Source of the DNA: JBCDBD01 sp039184335
GTDB lineage: Bacteria; Bacteroidota; Bacteroidia; Flavobacteriales; Flavobacteriaceae
Reading direction: 5' to 3'
Assembly (NCBI GenBank): GCA_039184335.1
Contig: JBCDBD010000005.1
Location: 67,981-131,980, forward strand
Length of the DNA stretch: 64,000 nucleotides
Every line of letters begins with the position of its first letter. Within the stretch, counting starts at the first letter, position 1. Positions 8,520 to 15,873 of the stretch are shown here, one piece after another. Made by a program: the position numbers and the translations under genes. Below the pieces are notes generated by a model that did no database searches, was not told where the DNA came from, and saw only the letters and a list, made by a program, of their open reading frames with translations.

Positions 8520-9188
8520 ATGTTCAACAAAGTACTTATTGCAGAAGACCACGGCATTACTGGCTCCGGTTTAAAATCCAGTCTGGCCGATTTGGCCATA
8601 GCTGAAATTGAGATTTCCCATTACTGTGATGATGCACTGCTAAAAATAAAAGCTGCCCAACAAAAGAAAAGGCCATTTGAAATTTTGATCACCGATCTAT
8701 CGTTCAAGGAAGATTTTAAAAGACAAAGCTTGCAATCTGGAGAGGCTTTGATTACAGAGGCCAAAAAAGCCCAACCCTACTTAAAGGTACTGGTATATTC
8801 GATAGAACATCGTATCGGGGTCATCAAACGTTTATTCGAAGTACATGGAATACATGGCTTCGTAGAAAAGAAACGTAAAGACTTCAAAGAAATCGAAGAG
8901 GCTATGGGAGCTATTTTCAGGGGTGACACCTACACTTCACCAGAACTACAGCAAGCTTTACGAAGTTCAGTAAATATTTCAGAATTGGATGATTACGATA
9001 CCCTATTGCTAAGACTGCTGAGCAAAGGCTTTAAGCAAGAAGAGATCTCGAAATACTTTCAAAGGAAAAACTATCCTGCTAGCAGTCTACGCAGCATCCA
9101 AGACCGATTGGGCAAACTAAAAATTATCTTTGCTGCAAAAACCCCTACACACTTAGTGGCCAAGGCCATGGAAAAAGGTTTTATCTGA
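8520..9188 (+). CDS. Response regulator with LuxR-like C-terminal domain
   Basis: The partner of the kinase upstream. The receiver domain (about 1-125) shows KVLIAEDHGITG, the phospho-acceptor Asp near 59 in ILITDLSF, the strand VLVYSIEHR and GFVEKKRKD in the place of the conserved Lys. The C-terminal part (about 150-222) reads LLLRLLSKGFKQEEISKYF followed by RSIQDRLGKLKIIFAAKTP, which fits a divergent LuxR/NarL helix-turn-helix with the usual 'which genes are turned on by the next helix' spacing. The ATG at 8520 lies 11 bp after the kinase stop. It may act on the repeats at 6168-6206, but the membrane protein at 5443-6123 is an equal candidate. Confidence 0.88.
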   Translation: MFNKVLIAEDHGITGSGLKSSLADLAIAEIEISHYCDDALLKIKAAQQKKRPFEILITDLSFKEDFKRQSLQSGEALITEAKKAQPYLKVLVYSIEHRIGVIKRLFEVHGIHGFVEKKRKDFKEIEEAMGAIFRGDTYTSPELQQALRSSVNISELDDYDTLLLRLLSKGFKQEEISKYFQRKNYPASSLRSIQDRLGKLKIIFAAKTPTHLVAKAMEKGFI

Positions 9189-9238
9189 TCTGCATAAACA
9201 CGCAAGCCATTTCACAGTTACTAAACTATGTTTGAACC

Positions 9239-9306
9239 AACCCTTCATATGGTTACGATAGGTCTTGGGGGAGGCTTTTTCATGACACAATTGAAGGGTT
9301 TTTTAT
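9239..9306 (+). terminator. Possible terminator after the response regulator
   Basis: AACCCTTCA at 9239-9247 can pair with TGAAGGGTT at 9292-9300, and a T-rich run follows directly (TTTTATT). The arms are perfect, but the loop is about 44 nt, long for a classic terminator, so the call is weak. It lies 50 bp after the stop of the response regulator gene. Confidence 0.35.
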
Positions 9307-9803
9307 TCTAAATGAGTGAGAAGTAGTATGGTTCAAAAATTGATTGGCCTAGACCAACATATATCTTTTGAGGTACCATGCCCATCATCTTTACACATGA
9401 CTTTATTATTCCGCCAGCAGCTTATTTAAGTCCAATTTTATGGAGACACTACTTAACTTTTGCTAAAAAGACTGTAGCATCAAATAATTCAGTATTAAGG
9501 CACCCTGTTTACTGTTCCGTACATTTGCATAAATATTGCAGTCAAACCTGCCAATGCATCCCCTGTTCGATAGGGTGAAGCCCTTGCCATAGCCTCTTTA
9601 AGGTTTTTAAATCGATCAACCTGATTTTTGAAGGAAAAAAGATAAGGTAATGATACTTAATCAACTATAGCATGTTTTGGCCCTTGCCAGGTTATAGCAG
9701 TGCCAAACTACCATTGCTAAATCACAACAACCAAAATGCCTATGACCAATACGAAGTACCTGGTATGCAGAACTGGTCTATGTTCACAAGCTCTATCCCA
9801 ATA
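9307..9803. other. Intergenic debris zone between signalling module and rpmA
   Basis: A stretch of about 0.5 kb with no intact gene. It holds the eutB-like fragment described separately (minus strand, 9537-9632). On the plus strand a 44-codon frame from ATG 9672 to the stop at 9806 reads like protein (MFWPLPGYSSAKL..., ...YEVPGMQNWSMF) but matches nothing I recognise and may be another decayed piece. Near 9441, TGGAGACACTACTTAA resembles the end of a transposon, with no partner found. The region looks like a site of past insertion and gene loss. Confidence 0.4.
9537..9632 (-). pseudogene. Remnant of ethanolamine ammonia-lyase large subunit (eutB) N-terminus
   Basis: On the minus strand a frame bounded by stops reads FKNQVDRFKNLKEAMARASP followed by YRTGDALAGLTA. 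That closely follows the N-terminal signature of EutB proteins (F-K-x-L-K-E-x-x-A-K-A-x-x-x-R-S-G-D-x-L-A-G). After LTA the likeness stops and the frame ends at 9495. No ATG precedes it; a stop lies at about 9654. EutB is about 450 residues or more, so over 90 percent is missing. The match is by memory of the family motif, not by a search. Confidence 0.5.
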
Positions 9804-9838
9804 TAAAAAAAGCCCCCACTAAGTAACATAGTGGGGGC
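9804..9838 (-). terminator. Rho-independent terminator of rplU-rpmA
   Basis: GCCCCCACT (9812-9820) and AGTGGGGGC (9830-9838) form a perfect 9-bp stem with a 9-nt loop. Read on the minus strand it is followed by a run of T (the A run at 9805-9811). It ends the ribosomal protein transcript coming from the right, 28 bp after the rpmA stop. Confidence 0.9.
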
Positions 9839-9865
9839 CTATTCAGATACCTTGATGTTAAATCA

Positions 9866-10126
9866 CTATGCTTCAAAGGGCTCAATGGAAACAAAGGATT
9901 TTCCACCAGCCTTCTTTTCAAATTTTACAATGCCATCAACCTTGGCATGCAAGGTATGATCCTTGCTAGCATATACATTTTCACCAGGGTTGTGCTTTGT
10001 GCCACGCTGTCTCACGATTATGTTTCCAGCTATGGCCGCCTGACCACCAAAAATCTTGACGCCCAAGCGTTTCGATTCTGATTCCCTACCGTTTTTTGAA
10101 CTACCTACACCTTTTTTGTGTGCCAT
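9866..10126 (-). CDS. rpmA: 50S ribosomal protein L27
   Basis: An 86-residue basic ribosomal protein near the peptidyl-transferase centre. The start MAHKKGVGSSKNGRESESKR and the core GGQAAIAGNIIVRQRGTKHN are diagnostic. It begins directly with the mature AHKKG sequence, so there is no cleavable leader of the Firmicutes kind. It follows rplU by 26 bp on the same strand, the usual rplU-rpmA pair, and ends at a strong terminator. Confidence 0.98.
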   Translation of the reverse strand: MAHKKGVGSSKNGRESESKRLGVKIFGGQAAIAGNIIVRQRGTKHNPGENVYASKDHTLHAKVDGIVKFEKKAGGKSFVSIEPFEA

Positions 10127-10152
10127 GATATTTTGCTTTTAGTTCTTCGCCT

Positions 10153-10680
10153 TTATTTGTTCAAAGCTTCGATAAGCTCTGCTTTTTTCATTGATGAAAT
10201 TCCCTCAATACCCTTGGCCTTTGCCATTTCCTTCAACTGTGCCACTGTTTTCTTGCTTAAGTCTTCAGCAACTTTTGGAGCAGTAGCTTCCACTGGGGCC
10301 ACCTCTTCTGCCTTCTTGGCAATAGGTTTTTCACCTTTTGTTTTGGATGATGTCGCTTTTTTAGCGCCTTTGGCCATAATATTCTCAACCATGATTTCGG
10401 TCAAATATTGTCGATGCCCATTTTTTTTACGGTAACCTTTACGTCTTTTCTTTTTGAAGACAATTACCTTATCTCCCTTGAGGTGCTTTACCACTTTGGC
10501 TTCAACTGTTGCACCATCTATGACCGGGGCGCCAATCGTCACGTTACCACCATCGTCTAAAAGAAGAACCTTGTCAAAAATGACTTTTTTACCTTCTTCT
10601 GTCTGTAAACGGTGTACGTACACTTTTTGGTCTTTTGCAACTTTGAATTGCTGCCCTGCCATCTCTACAATTGCGTACAT
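10153..10680 (-). CDS. rplU: 50S ribosomal protein L21 with C-terminal SAP/Rho-N-like extension
   Basis: The first 100 or so residues are ordinary L21 (MYAIVEMAGQQFKVAKDQKV, IVFKKKRRKGYRKKNGHRQ). Normal L21 is about 103 residues; this one is 175. The extra part is a Lys/Ala/Pro-rich linker (about 108-140) and a compact C-terminal segment, KTVAQLKEMAKAKGIEGISS and KKAELIEALNK, which has the helix-extended-helix pattern of Rho N-terminal/SAP-like nucleic-acid-binding domains. Such tails are known in some Bacteroidetes L21 proteins. The extension may touch rRNA or other RNA outside the core ribosome; its role is not known. The promoter is clear upstream. Confidence 0.95.
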   Translation of the reverse strand: MYAIVEMAGQQFKVAKDQKVYVHRLQTEEGKKVIFDKVLLLDDGGNVTIGAPVIDGATVEAKVVKHLKGDKVIVFKKKRRKGYRKKNGHRQYLTEIMVENIMAKGAKKATSSKTKGEKPIAKKAEEVAPVEATAPKVAEDLSKKTVAQLKEMAKAKGIEGISSMKKAELIEALNK

Positions 10681-10718
10681 AATGCGTTGTTAGAATTAAT
10701 TTATCATTTTAGCGGGTG

Positions 10719-10748
10719 CAAATATACTGCTAAATCCTTAATTCACAA
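10719..10748 (-). promoter_or_regulatory. rplU promoter (Bacteroidetes -33/-7 type)
   Basis: On the minus strand TTG (10748-10746) and TATATTTG (10726-10719) are separated by 19 bp, a full match to the Bacteroidetes housekeeping consensus TTG-N19-TAnnTTTG. Transcription should start near 10712, giving a leader of about 32 nt before the rplU ATG. Confidence 0.75.
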
Positions 10749-10771
10749 GCGATTTTTCGGGTAAACGCAAC

Positions 10772-11218
10772 TTATTTTTTAGGTTTGTTCGAAGACTTGA
10801 ACAACTGCATGAACGAAAGTGTCAATACCAAAGTAGTGGCAAAACCCATGACAGCGACCGTAAAAAAGACTATTCCTTGAAAGTTGGCATAATCTTTCGA
10901 CCAAACTTGTGAAAGCTGCTCAAGAAAAGAAGGGTTCAATTCTGTGGCATATATAGCAAAAAAGATGGTAAACAAAAGGGTGGCCACAAAACCTGTAGTA
11001 ATGCCCGCGGTAAAGCCCTTGCCATAATTAAAGCTTTTTCCCATCCTTAACTTTGTAATCTTTAGGGTTTCATAAATACCGAGCCCCGTAATGACACCAT
11101 TAAAAAGACTAAAGAAAATATTGGTATGTTTTCCAAAAAGGGACAAAATCAAAAAATATGAGACAAGTATACCACAGGTAACAATCCCAAAACGTATGGG
11201 AAGTGTCAAATTTTTCAT
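10772..11218 (-). CDS. DUF4199 family membrane protein
   Basis: A 148-residue inner-membrane protein with four hydrophobic segments (about 8-28, 35-52, 70-93 and 115-138). The pattern GKSFNYGKGFTAGITTGF and the final EQLSQVWSKDYANFQG region fit DUF4199, a Bacteroidetes family of unknown function. The ATG at 11218 was preferred to a GTG two codons upstream. It is transcribed toward rplU but ends 24 bp upstream of the rplU promoter box, so it is a separate unit. No partner gene is evident. Confidence 0.7.
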   Translation of the reverse strand: MKNLTLPIRFGIVTCGILVSYFLILSLFGKHTNIFFSLFNGVITGLGIYETLKITKLRMGKSFNYGKGFTAGITTGFVATLLFTIFFAIYATELNPSFLEQLSQVWSKDYANFQGIVFFTVAVMGFATTLVLTLSFMQLFKSSNKPKK

Positions 11219-11398
11219 AATCACTATTTTTTTGGTTGGACTTTTAAATTACGTAATGTTCTTCAATTTTCACATAAATTCTTGTTAAAGCCATTAAGTT
11301 TTCAGCCACAAAGCAGAAAAATTTTAGCATATTCGTGTAACACAAATCAATTGACGACCTCTAATTCAACAAGACACTAACTTCTAAATATTTTGAAA

Positions 11399-12721
11399 AT
11401 GAAGAAGCACCTTTTTTTCGTGCCTCTCGTGCTCTTTTCGGTTGGCTTTCATTCTGCCCAAGAAGTGATTTTTGAAGAGTACGACCTAGATAACGGGCTC
11501 CATGTGATTTTGCATCAAGACAATACAGCCCCTGTCGTGACAACTTCAGTGATGTACCATGTTGGCGCAAAAGACGAAGACCCAGAAAAAACGGGATTTG
11601 CCCATTTCTTTGAGCATCTATTATTTGAGGGCACGAAAAATATTGAGCGTGGAGAGTGGTTTAAAATTGTCTCTTCCAACGGGGGAAACAATAATGCAAA
11701 CACGACCCAAGACCGAACATATTATTACGAAGTATTTCCCTCAAACAATCTTGAACTGGGCCTTTGGCTTGAATCTGAGCGACTATTGCACCCCATTATC
11801 AATCAGATTGGGGTAGATACCCAAAAAGAAGTTGTTCAAGAAGAGCGACGCTTGAGGTATGACAATGCGCCCTACGGCAGATGGCGTGAACAGATGTTCG
11901 TCAACCTTTTTAAAAAACATCCGTACCGATGGCAGACAATAGGTTCAATGGAGCATTTGGCCAGTGCCACTTTAGAGGATTTTAAAAAATTCAATCAAGT
12001 CTATTACATACCGAACAATGCCGTGTTGGTGGTTGCAGGGGATATTGACCTCGCTGATACCAAAAAAATGATTTCAGATTATTTTGGCCCTATCCCGAAA
12101 GGAGCTGATATAAAAAGAAATACTTACGTCGAAGACCCGATCCAAGAAACCATCAAGGCCAAATATAACGACCCCAATATTCAAGTACCGGCCATATTGA
12201 TGGGATATAGAACCCCCGCCCAAACCGATAGGGAATCTTATGTTCTTGACCTGATATCCACTTACTTGAGTGATGGCAAAAGCTCAAAACTTTATAAGAA
12301 ATTGGTAGATGAACAAAAAATGGCGTTACAGGTGTTTGCCTTCAATGGATCACAAGAAGATTATGGTTCTTACATTGTCGGGGCGCTGCCCGTGGGTGAA
12401 AATTCATTGGATGCCCTTAAAGCGGAAATAGATGTTGAAATCGTAAAGATCCAATCAGAATTGATTTCAGAAAAAGACTTTCAAAAACTACAGAATATTG
12501 TGGAAAATGATTTTGTAAATTCCAACAGCAGTATACAGGGCATTGCCAACTCACTGGCACGATATTATATGCTCTATGATGACACCAATCTGATCAATAC
12601 AGAAATTGATATCTATCGCTCCATTACCCGAGATGAGATCAAAGCGGTGGCCAACAAATACCTAAATGCCAACCAACGGGTAGAACTACACTATTTACCA
12701 AAACAAAAAGAAGCAAATTAA
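11399..12721 (+). CDS. M16 family zinc metallopeptidase (active subunit)
   Basis: A 440-residue exported peptidase of the pitrilysin/M16 family. A signal peptide (MKKHLFFVPLVLFSVGFHSA) is followed by the inverted zinc motif HxxEH in GFAHFFEHLLFEG and by the distant Glu in the VVQEERR segment. The second half has the M16 C-terminal domain fold. The ATG at 11399 was taken rather than the TTG two codons before it. It is one base from the next gene, which encodes the non-catalytic M16 partner, so the two probably form an active/inactive heterodimer in the periplasm that degrades peptides. Confidence 0.92.
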   Translation: MKKHLFFVPLVLFSVGFHSAQEVIFEEYDLDNGLHVILHQDNTAPVVTTSVMYHVGAKDEDPEKTGFAHFFEHLLFEGTKNIERGEWFKIVSSNGGNNNANTTQDRTYYYEVFPSNNLELGLWLESERLLHPIINQIGVDTQKEVVQEERRLRYDNAPYGRWREQMFVNLFKKHPYRWQTIGSMEHLASATLEDFKKFNQVYYIPNNAVLVVAGDIDLADTKKMISDYFGPIPKGADIKRNTYVEDPIQETIKAKYNDPNIQVPAILMGYRTPAQTDRESYVLDLISTYLSDGKSSKLYKKLVDEQKMALQVFAFNGSQEDYGSYIVGALPVGENSLDALKAEIDVEIVKIQSELISEKDFQKLQNIVENDFVNSNSSIQGIANSLARYYMLYDDTNLINTEIDIYRSITRDEIKAVANKYLNANQRVELHYLPKQKEAN

Positions 12722-12722
12722 G

Positions 12723-14801
12723 ATGAAGAAGATTACCCTTTTAGCAACCTTGCTACTGACCCTAACAACTTCTTTTTCACAGATAGACAGGAGCCAACAG
12801 CCAAAACCGGGACCTGCACCGGAAATAAATCTACAAGAACCCGCTAGCTTTAGTCTAAACAATGGCCTAAAGGTGATGATTGTAGAGAACCATAAACTAC
12901 CCAGGGTCTCCATTCAACTGACCATTGACAACCCCCCTATACTTGAAGGGCCAAAGGCAGGTGTTTCAAGCCTGACAGCAAGTTTATTGGGCAACGGATC
13001 GCAAACCATTGCAAAAGATGATTTTAACGAAGAGGTTGATTTCTTGGGTGCCACCATTAGTTTCGGGTCCCAGAGCGCATTTGCGGCCTCGTTATCAAAA
13101 TATTTTCCCCGCATTTTAGAATTATTGGCAGATGCCGCTATCAATCCCAAGTTTACACAAGAAGAATTTGATAAAGAAAAGGGAAAGCTGATCACAGGCC
13201 TAAAAGCACAAGAGAAAGATGTTTCTTCCATTGCTGACAGAGTTGAAAATGCCTTGGTGTTTGGCAAAAACCATCCGAAAGGGGAATTTGTCACAGAAGA
13301 AACCATCAATAGCGTAACACTGGCCGATGTCGTACAGTTTTACCGTGATTATTTTGTTCCTGCGAATGCTTATTTGATCATTATTGGGGATGTTGACTTT
13401 GAAAAAGCCAAAGAATTGGTTACGACACGCTTTACGCCTTGGACCAAAGCTGCACCCCCATCTTTGAGCTATTCGAAACCCCAACAGGCACAGTATACCC
13501 AAATCAATTTTATTGACATGCCAAATGCAGTACAGTCTGAAATCTCAGTCCAAAACCTAGTGGATCTTAAAATGAAGGATGAGGACTACCTGCATGCACT
13601 GCTCGCCAACAGAATTTTAGGTGGTGGTGCCCAGGCCCGCTTATTTCTCAACCTACGCGAAGACAAGGGGTATACCTATGGCTCATATTCAGGTATTGGA
13701 AATGACAAATATGGCCCCTCAGTCTTTAAAGCTTCTGCAAGTGTGCGAAATGTGGTCACCGATAGTTCTGTCGTCGAAATATTAAGGGAAGTAGATAAAA
13801 TCATCCATGGCCCCGTCACCGTAGAAGAGCTCAAAAATGCAAAGGCAAAGTATACGGGAAATTTTGTGATGGCACTGGAAAAACCTGAAACCATAGCACG
13901 CTATGCCCTCAATATTGAAACCGAAAATCTTTCAGAAGATTTTTATAAAACATATTTAGAACGTATCAACAAGGTCACTATCGATGATGTACAATTGGCC
14001 GCACAAAAATATTTCTCTTCGAGCAACGCTAGGGTTATCGTTACGGGCAAAGGAAGTGAGGTTTTGGAAAATTTAGAAAAGGTAACCTTTAACGAGAAAA
14101 AGATACCCATACTTTACTATGACAAACTCGCCAACAGAGCTGAGAAACCAAATTACGACAGGGATGTACCAGAAGGCATCACAGCCAATATCGTCTTGAA
14201 AAAATATATAGAGGCGATTGGTGGCGATGAAAAAGTGAACCGTATACAGTCGTTGAAATTGGTCTATGAAGCAGAAGCCATGGGAAGCAAAATAACCATT
14301 GAAGAAAAAAGGACCGCCGATAAATTTGCGCAGACCACCTACATGAACGATGCTCCAATGATGGGTGTTGTAGCCAAAGGTGATGAACTGTTCATGAAGC
14401 AAGGTGCCAACAAAACGCCATTACCTGCCGATATGGTTCAAGACATCAAAAACGTCATCGGCATCTTTCCAGAACAGGGCATTATCTTAAATGACAGTGG
14501 CACATTGGCTGGCATTGAAAAGGTGGATGGAAAAGAAGCTTATAGGGTCGATATCAATGGAAAAATAATGCAGGCTTCATTTTTTTATGATGTGGAATCT
14601 GGCTTAAAGCTTAAAGAAACTTCAATCATCACCATGGGTGGACAAACCCAGAATCAAGAAACCATCTTCGGTGACTATCAAGAAGTAGATGGCATCCTTT
14701 TTCCATCGACAAAAAATGGAACTTTTGGGCCAGAGCAGATTGAAAGCACCCTTATAGAAGCAGTGGTCAATAGCGGTATTAGCGACGCTGATTTCGAGTA
14801 G
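12723..14801 (+). CDS. M16 family peptidase-like protein lacking the zinc motif, with C-terminal extension
   Basis: The partner of the gene just upstream. It has a signal peptide (MKKITLLATLLLTLTTSFSQ) and both M16 halves. The position of HxxEH is replaced by GVSSLTASLLGNGSQT, so no zinc can be bound. The substrate-holding R/Y segment of M16 C-domains is kept (LNLREDKGYTYGSYSG). After about residue 480 there are about 200 extra residues (from GITANIVLKKYIEAIGG to the end) resembling the single-sheet LolA/outer-membrane carrier-like domain found in some Bacteroidetes M16 proteins. The one-base gap to the active subunit argues for fixed stoichiometry. The role of the extension is unknown. Confidence 0.88.
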   Translation: MKKITLLATLLLTLTTSFSQIDRSQQPKPGPAPEINLQEPASFSLNNGLKVMIVENHKLPRVSIQLTIDNPPILEGPKAGVSSLTASLLGNGSQTIAKDDFNEEVDFLGATISFGSQSAFAASLSKYFPRILELLADAAINPKFTQEEFDKEKGKLITGLKAQEKDVSSIADRVENALVFGKNHPKGEFVTEETINSVTLADVVQFYRDYFVPANAYLIIIGDVDFEKAKELVTTRFTPWTKAAPPSLSYSKPQQAQYTQINFIDMPNAVQSEISVQNLVDLKMKDEDYLHALLANRILGGGAQARLFLNLREDKGYTYGSYSGIGNDKYGPSVFKASASVRNVVTDSSVVEILREVDKIIHGPVTVEELKNAKAKYTGNFVMALEKPETIARYALNIETENLSEDFYKTYLERINKVTIDDVQLAAQKYFSSSNARVIVTGKGSEVLENLEKVTFNEKKIPILYYDKLANRAEKPNYDRDVPEGITANIVLKKYIEAIGGDEKVNRIQSLKLVYEAEAMGSKITIEEKRTADKFAQTTYMNDAPMMGVVAKGDELFMKQGANKTPLPADMVQDIKNVIGIFPEQGIILNDSGTLAGIEKVDGKEAYRVDINGKIMQASFFYDVESGLKLKETSIITMGGQTQNQETIFGDYQEVDGILFPSTKNGTFGPEQIESTLIEAVVNSGISDADFE

Positions 14802-14814
14802 TTTAAAACAACCG

Positions 14815-15246
14815 ATGATGACAAAGCACTTTTTGTACATTAGTATACTCTTCACTGTTTTCGTAGCATGTAAAGACCAAAAAAAGGCAGAAAATGAAGT
14901 TCCGCAAATGGAGCGTGTCATGGCCATTCATGATGAGGTGATGCCCAAAATGGGGAAATTGGGTAAATTGGTCGCCAAACTAAAACCCAAAGCAGATACC
15001 ACCGCAATTGGACAACAATATCAAACCGCAATGACTGACTTACAAGCCGCAAGCCGATCGATGATGGATTGGATGCGGGACTTTGGAGAGCGCTTTGATT
15101 CAGATGAAATCTTGAACGGAAAGGAGTTGCCCCCCCAAAAGCAAGAATGGCTTGCTGAAGAGGAAGAAAAGGTAAAGAACCTAAAAGAGCAGATCAATTC
15201 AAGCATTCAAAGGGCCGAAGAGCTTTTACAAGCAGAAATCAATTGA
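14815..15246 (+). CDS. Helical lipoprotein ('viral A-type inclusion protein'-like)
   Basis: A 143-residue lipoprotein: signal with lipobox VFVAC at about 15-19, then an all-helical, charged body (MERVMAIHDEVMPKMGKL, then a C-terminal coiled coil EEEEKVKNLKEQINSS). Similar flavobacterial proteins carry the uninformative name 'viral A-type inclusion protein'. It lies 13 bp after the M16 pair and may be part of the same transcript. Two ATG codons overlap the start (14815 and 14818); either gives a good signal peptide. The function is unknown; a structural or chaperone-like role in the periplasm is possible. Confidence 0.7.
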   Translation: MMTKHFLYISILFTVFVACKDQKKAENEVPQMERVMAIHDEVMPKMGKLGKLVAKLKPKADTTAIGQQYQTAMTDLQAASRSMMDWMRDFGERFDSDEILNGKELPPQKQEWLAEEEEKVKNLKEQINSSIQRAEELLQAEIN

Positions 15247-15312
15247 TTTTCAATCGAATTCAAGTATAAAACGGGCTGATTGTCCTCTTAAACTAGAATG
15301 GAAGGAACCCAA

Positions 15313-15873
15313 CTAATCGTTCCATCTTAAGCTTTCCATAATTTTGCGAACATCCTTTTGCAAGTAAATTGCGGCGGGGTAAATGGAGTCATAATTAGGT
15401 TTTGCATAAAAATAAAGAGAGCCTGTCACAAAGTGTTCTGTACTGTCGGTCACATAAAATTGTGATTGCGAAGCAGCATCTCCCGTTACTTGGTAGAACA
15501 TACCGTATACGTTGTCCTTTGGGTTTGCAAAAGGCTGCTCAAGAATATTATCTGCCTTCACAACATGCTCATAAGAAAGTTTCTGGGCATCTGCCAAAAG
15601 TGTATTTAGATTACCATTGATTTTTTTATAGGTCAAATATATGGATCCCTTCATCATGGTATAGTTCAATTCTATGGAACAGTCTCCTTTGGTCGCAACC
15701 TGGGCCAATTCATTATGGGCAAAGGTATAAGCACAGGTGTCCTCTAATGCAACATACTGTGCTTGCCCATAATCCAAACGCAGCATTGCCTTGGGTTTGG
15801 GCAAAACATCGTCTTGACAACCAAGTGCCAAAAGTGAGGCCACAAACACAAAAAAAATAAACCTACTCTTCAT
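15313..15873 (-). CDS. gldD: Gliding motility lipoprotein GldD
   Basis: A 186-residue lipoprotein needed for gliding and type IX secretion in flavobacteria. The signal ends in the lipobox LALGC; the conserved body includes KAMLRLDYGQAQY, GSIYLTYKKI and the C-terminal SIYPAAIYLQKDVRKIMESL. Its start overlaps the end of gldE by 11 bp, and the order mutY-ssb-gldE-gldD is the standard one in this family, so the assignment rests on both sequence and place. It is in the inner or outer membrane facing the periplasm. Confidence 0.93.
   Translation of the reverse strand: MKSRFIFFVFVASLLALGCQDDVLPKPKAMLRLDYGQAQYVALEDTCAYTFAHNELAQVATKGDCSIELNYTMMKGSIYLTYKKINGNLNTLLADAQKLSYEHVVKADNILEQPFANPKDNVYGMFYQVTGDAASQSQFYVTDSTEHFVTGSLYFYAKPNYDSIYPAAIYLQKDVRKIMESLRWND

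Noticed and set aside
9378..9578. 66-codon plus-strand frame in the debris zone
   Set aside because: It runs antisense through the eutB-like fragment, has Cys/His-rich random-looking composition and no plausible context.
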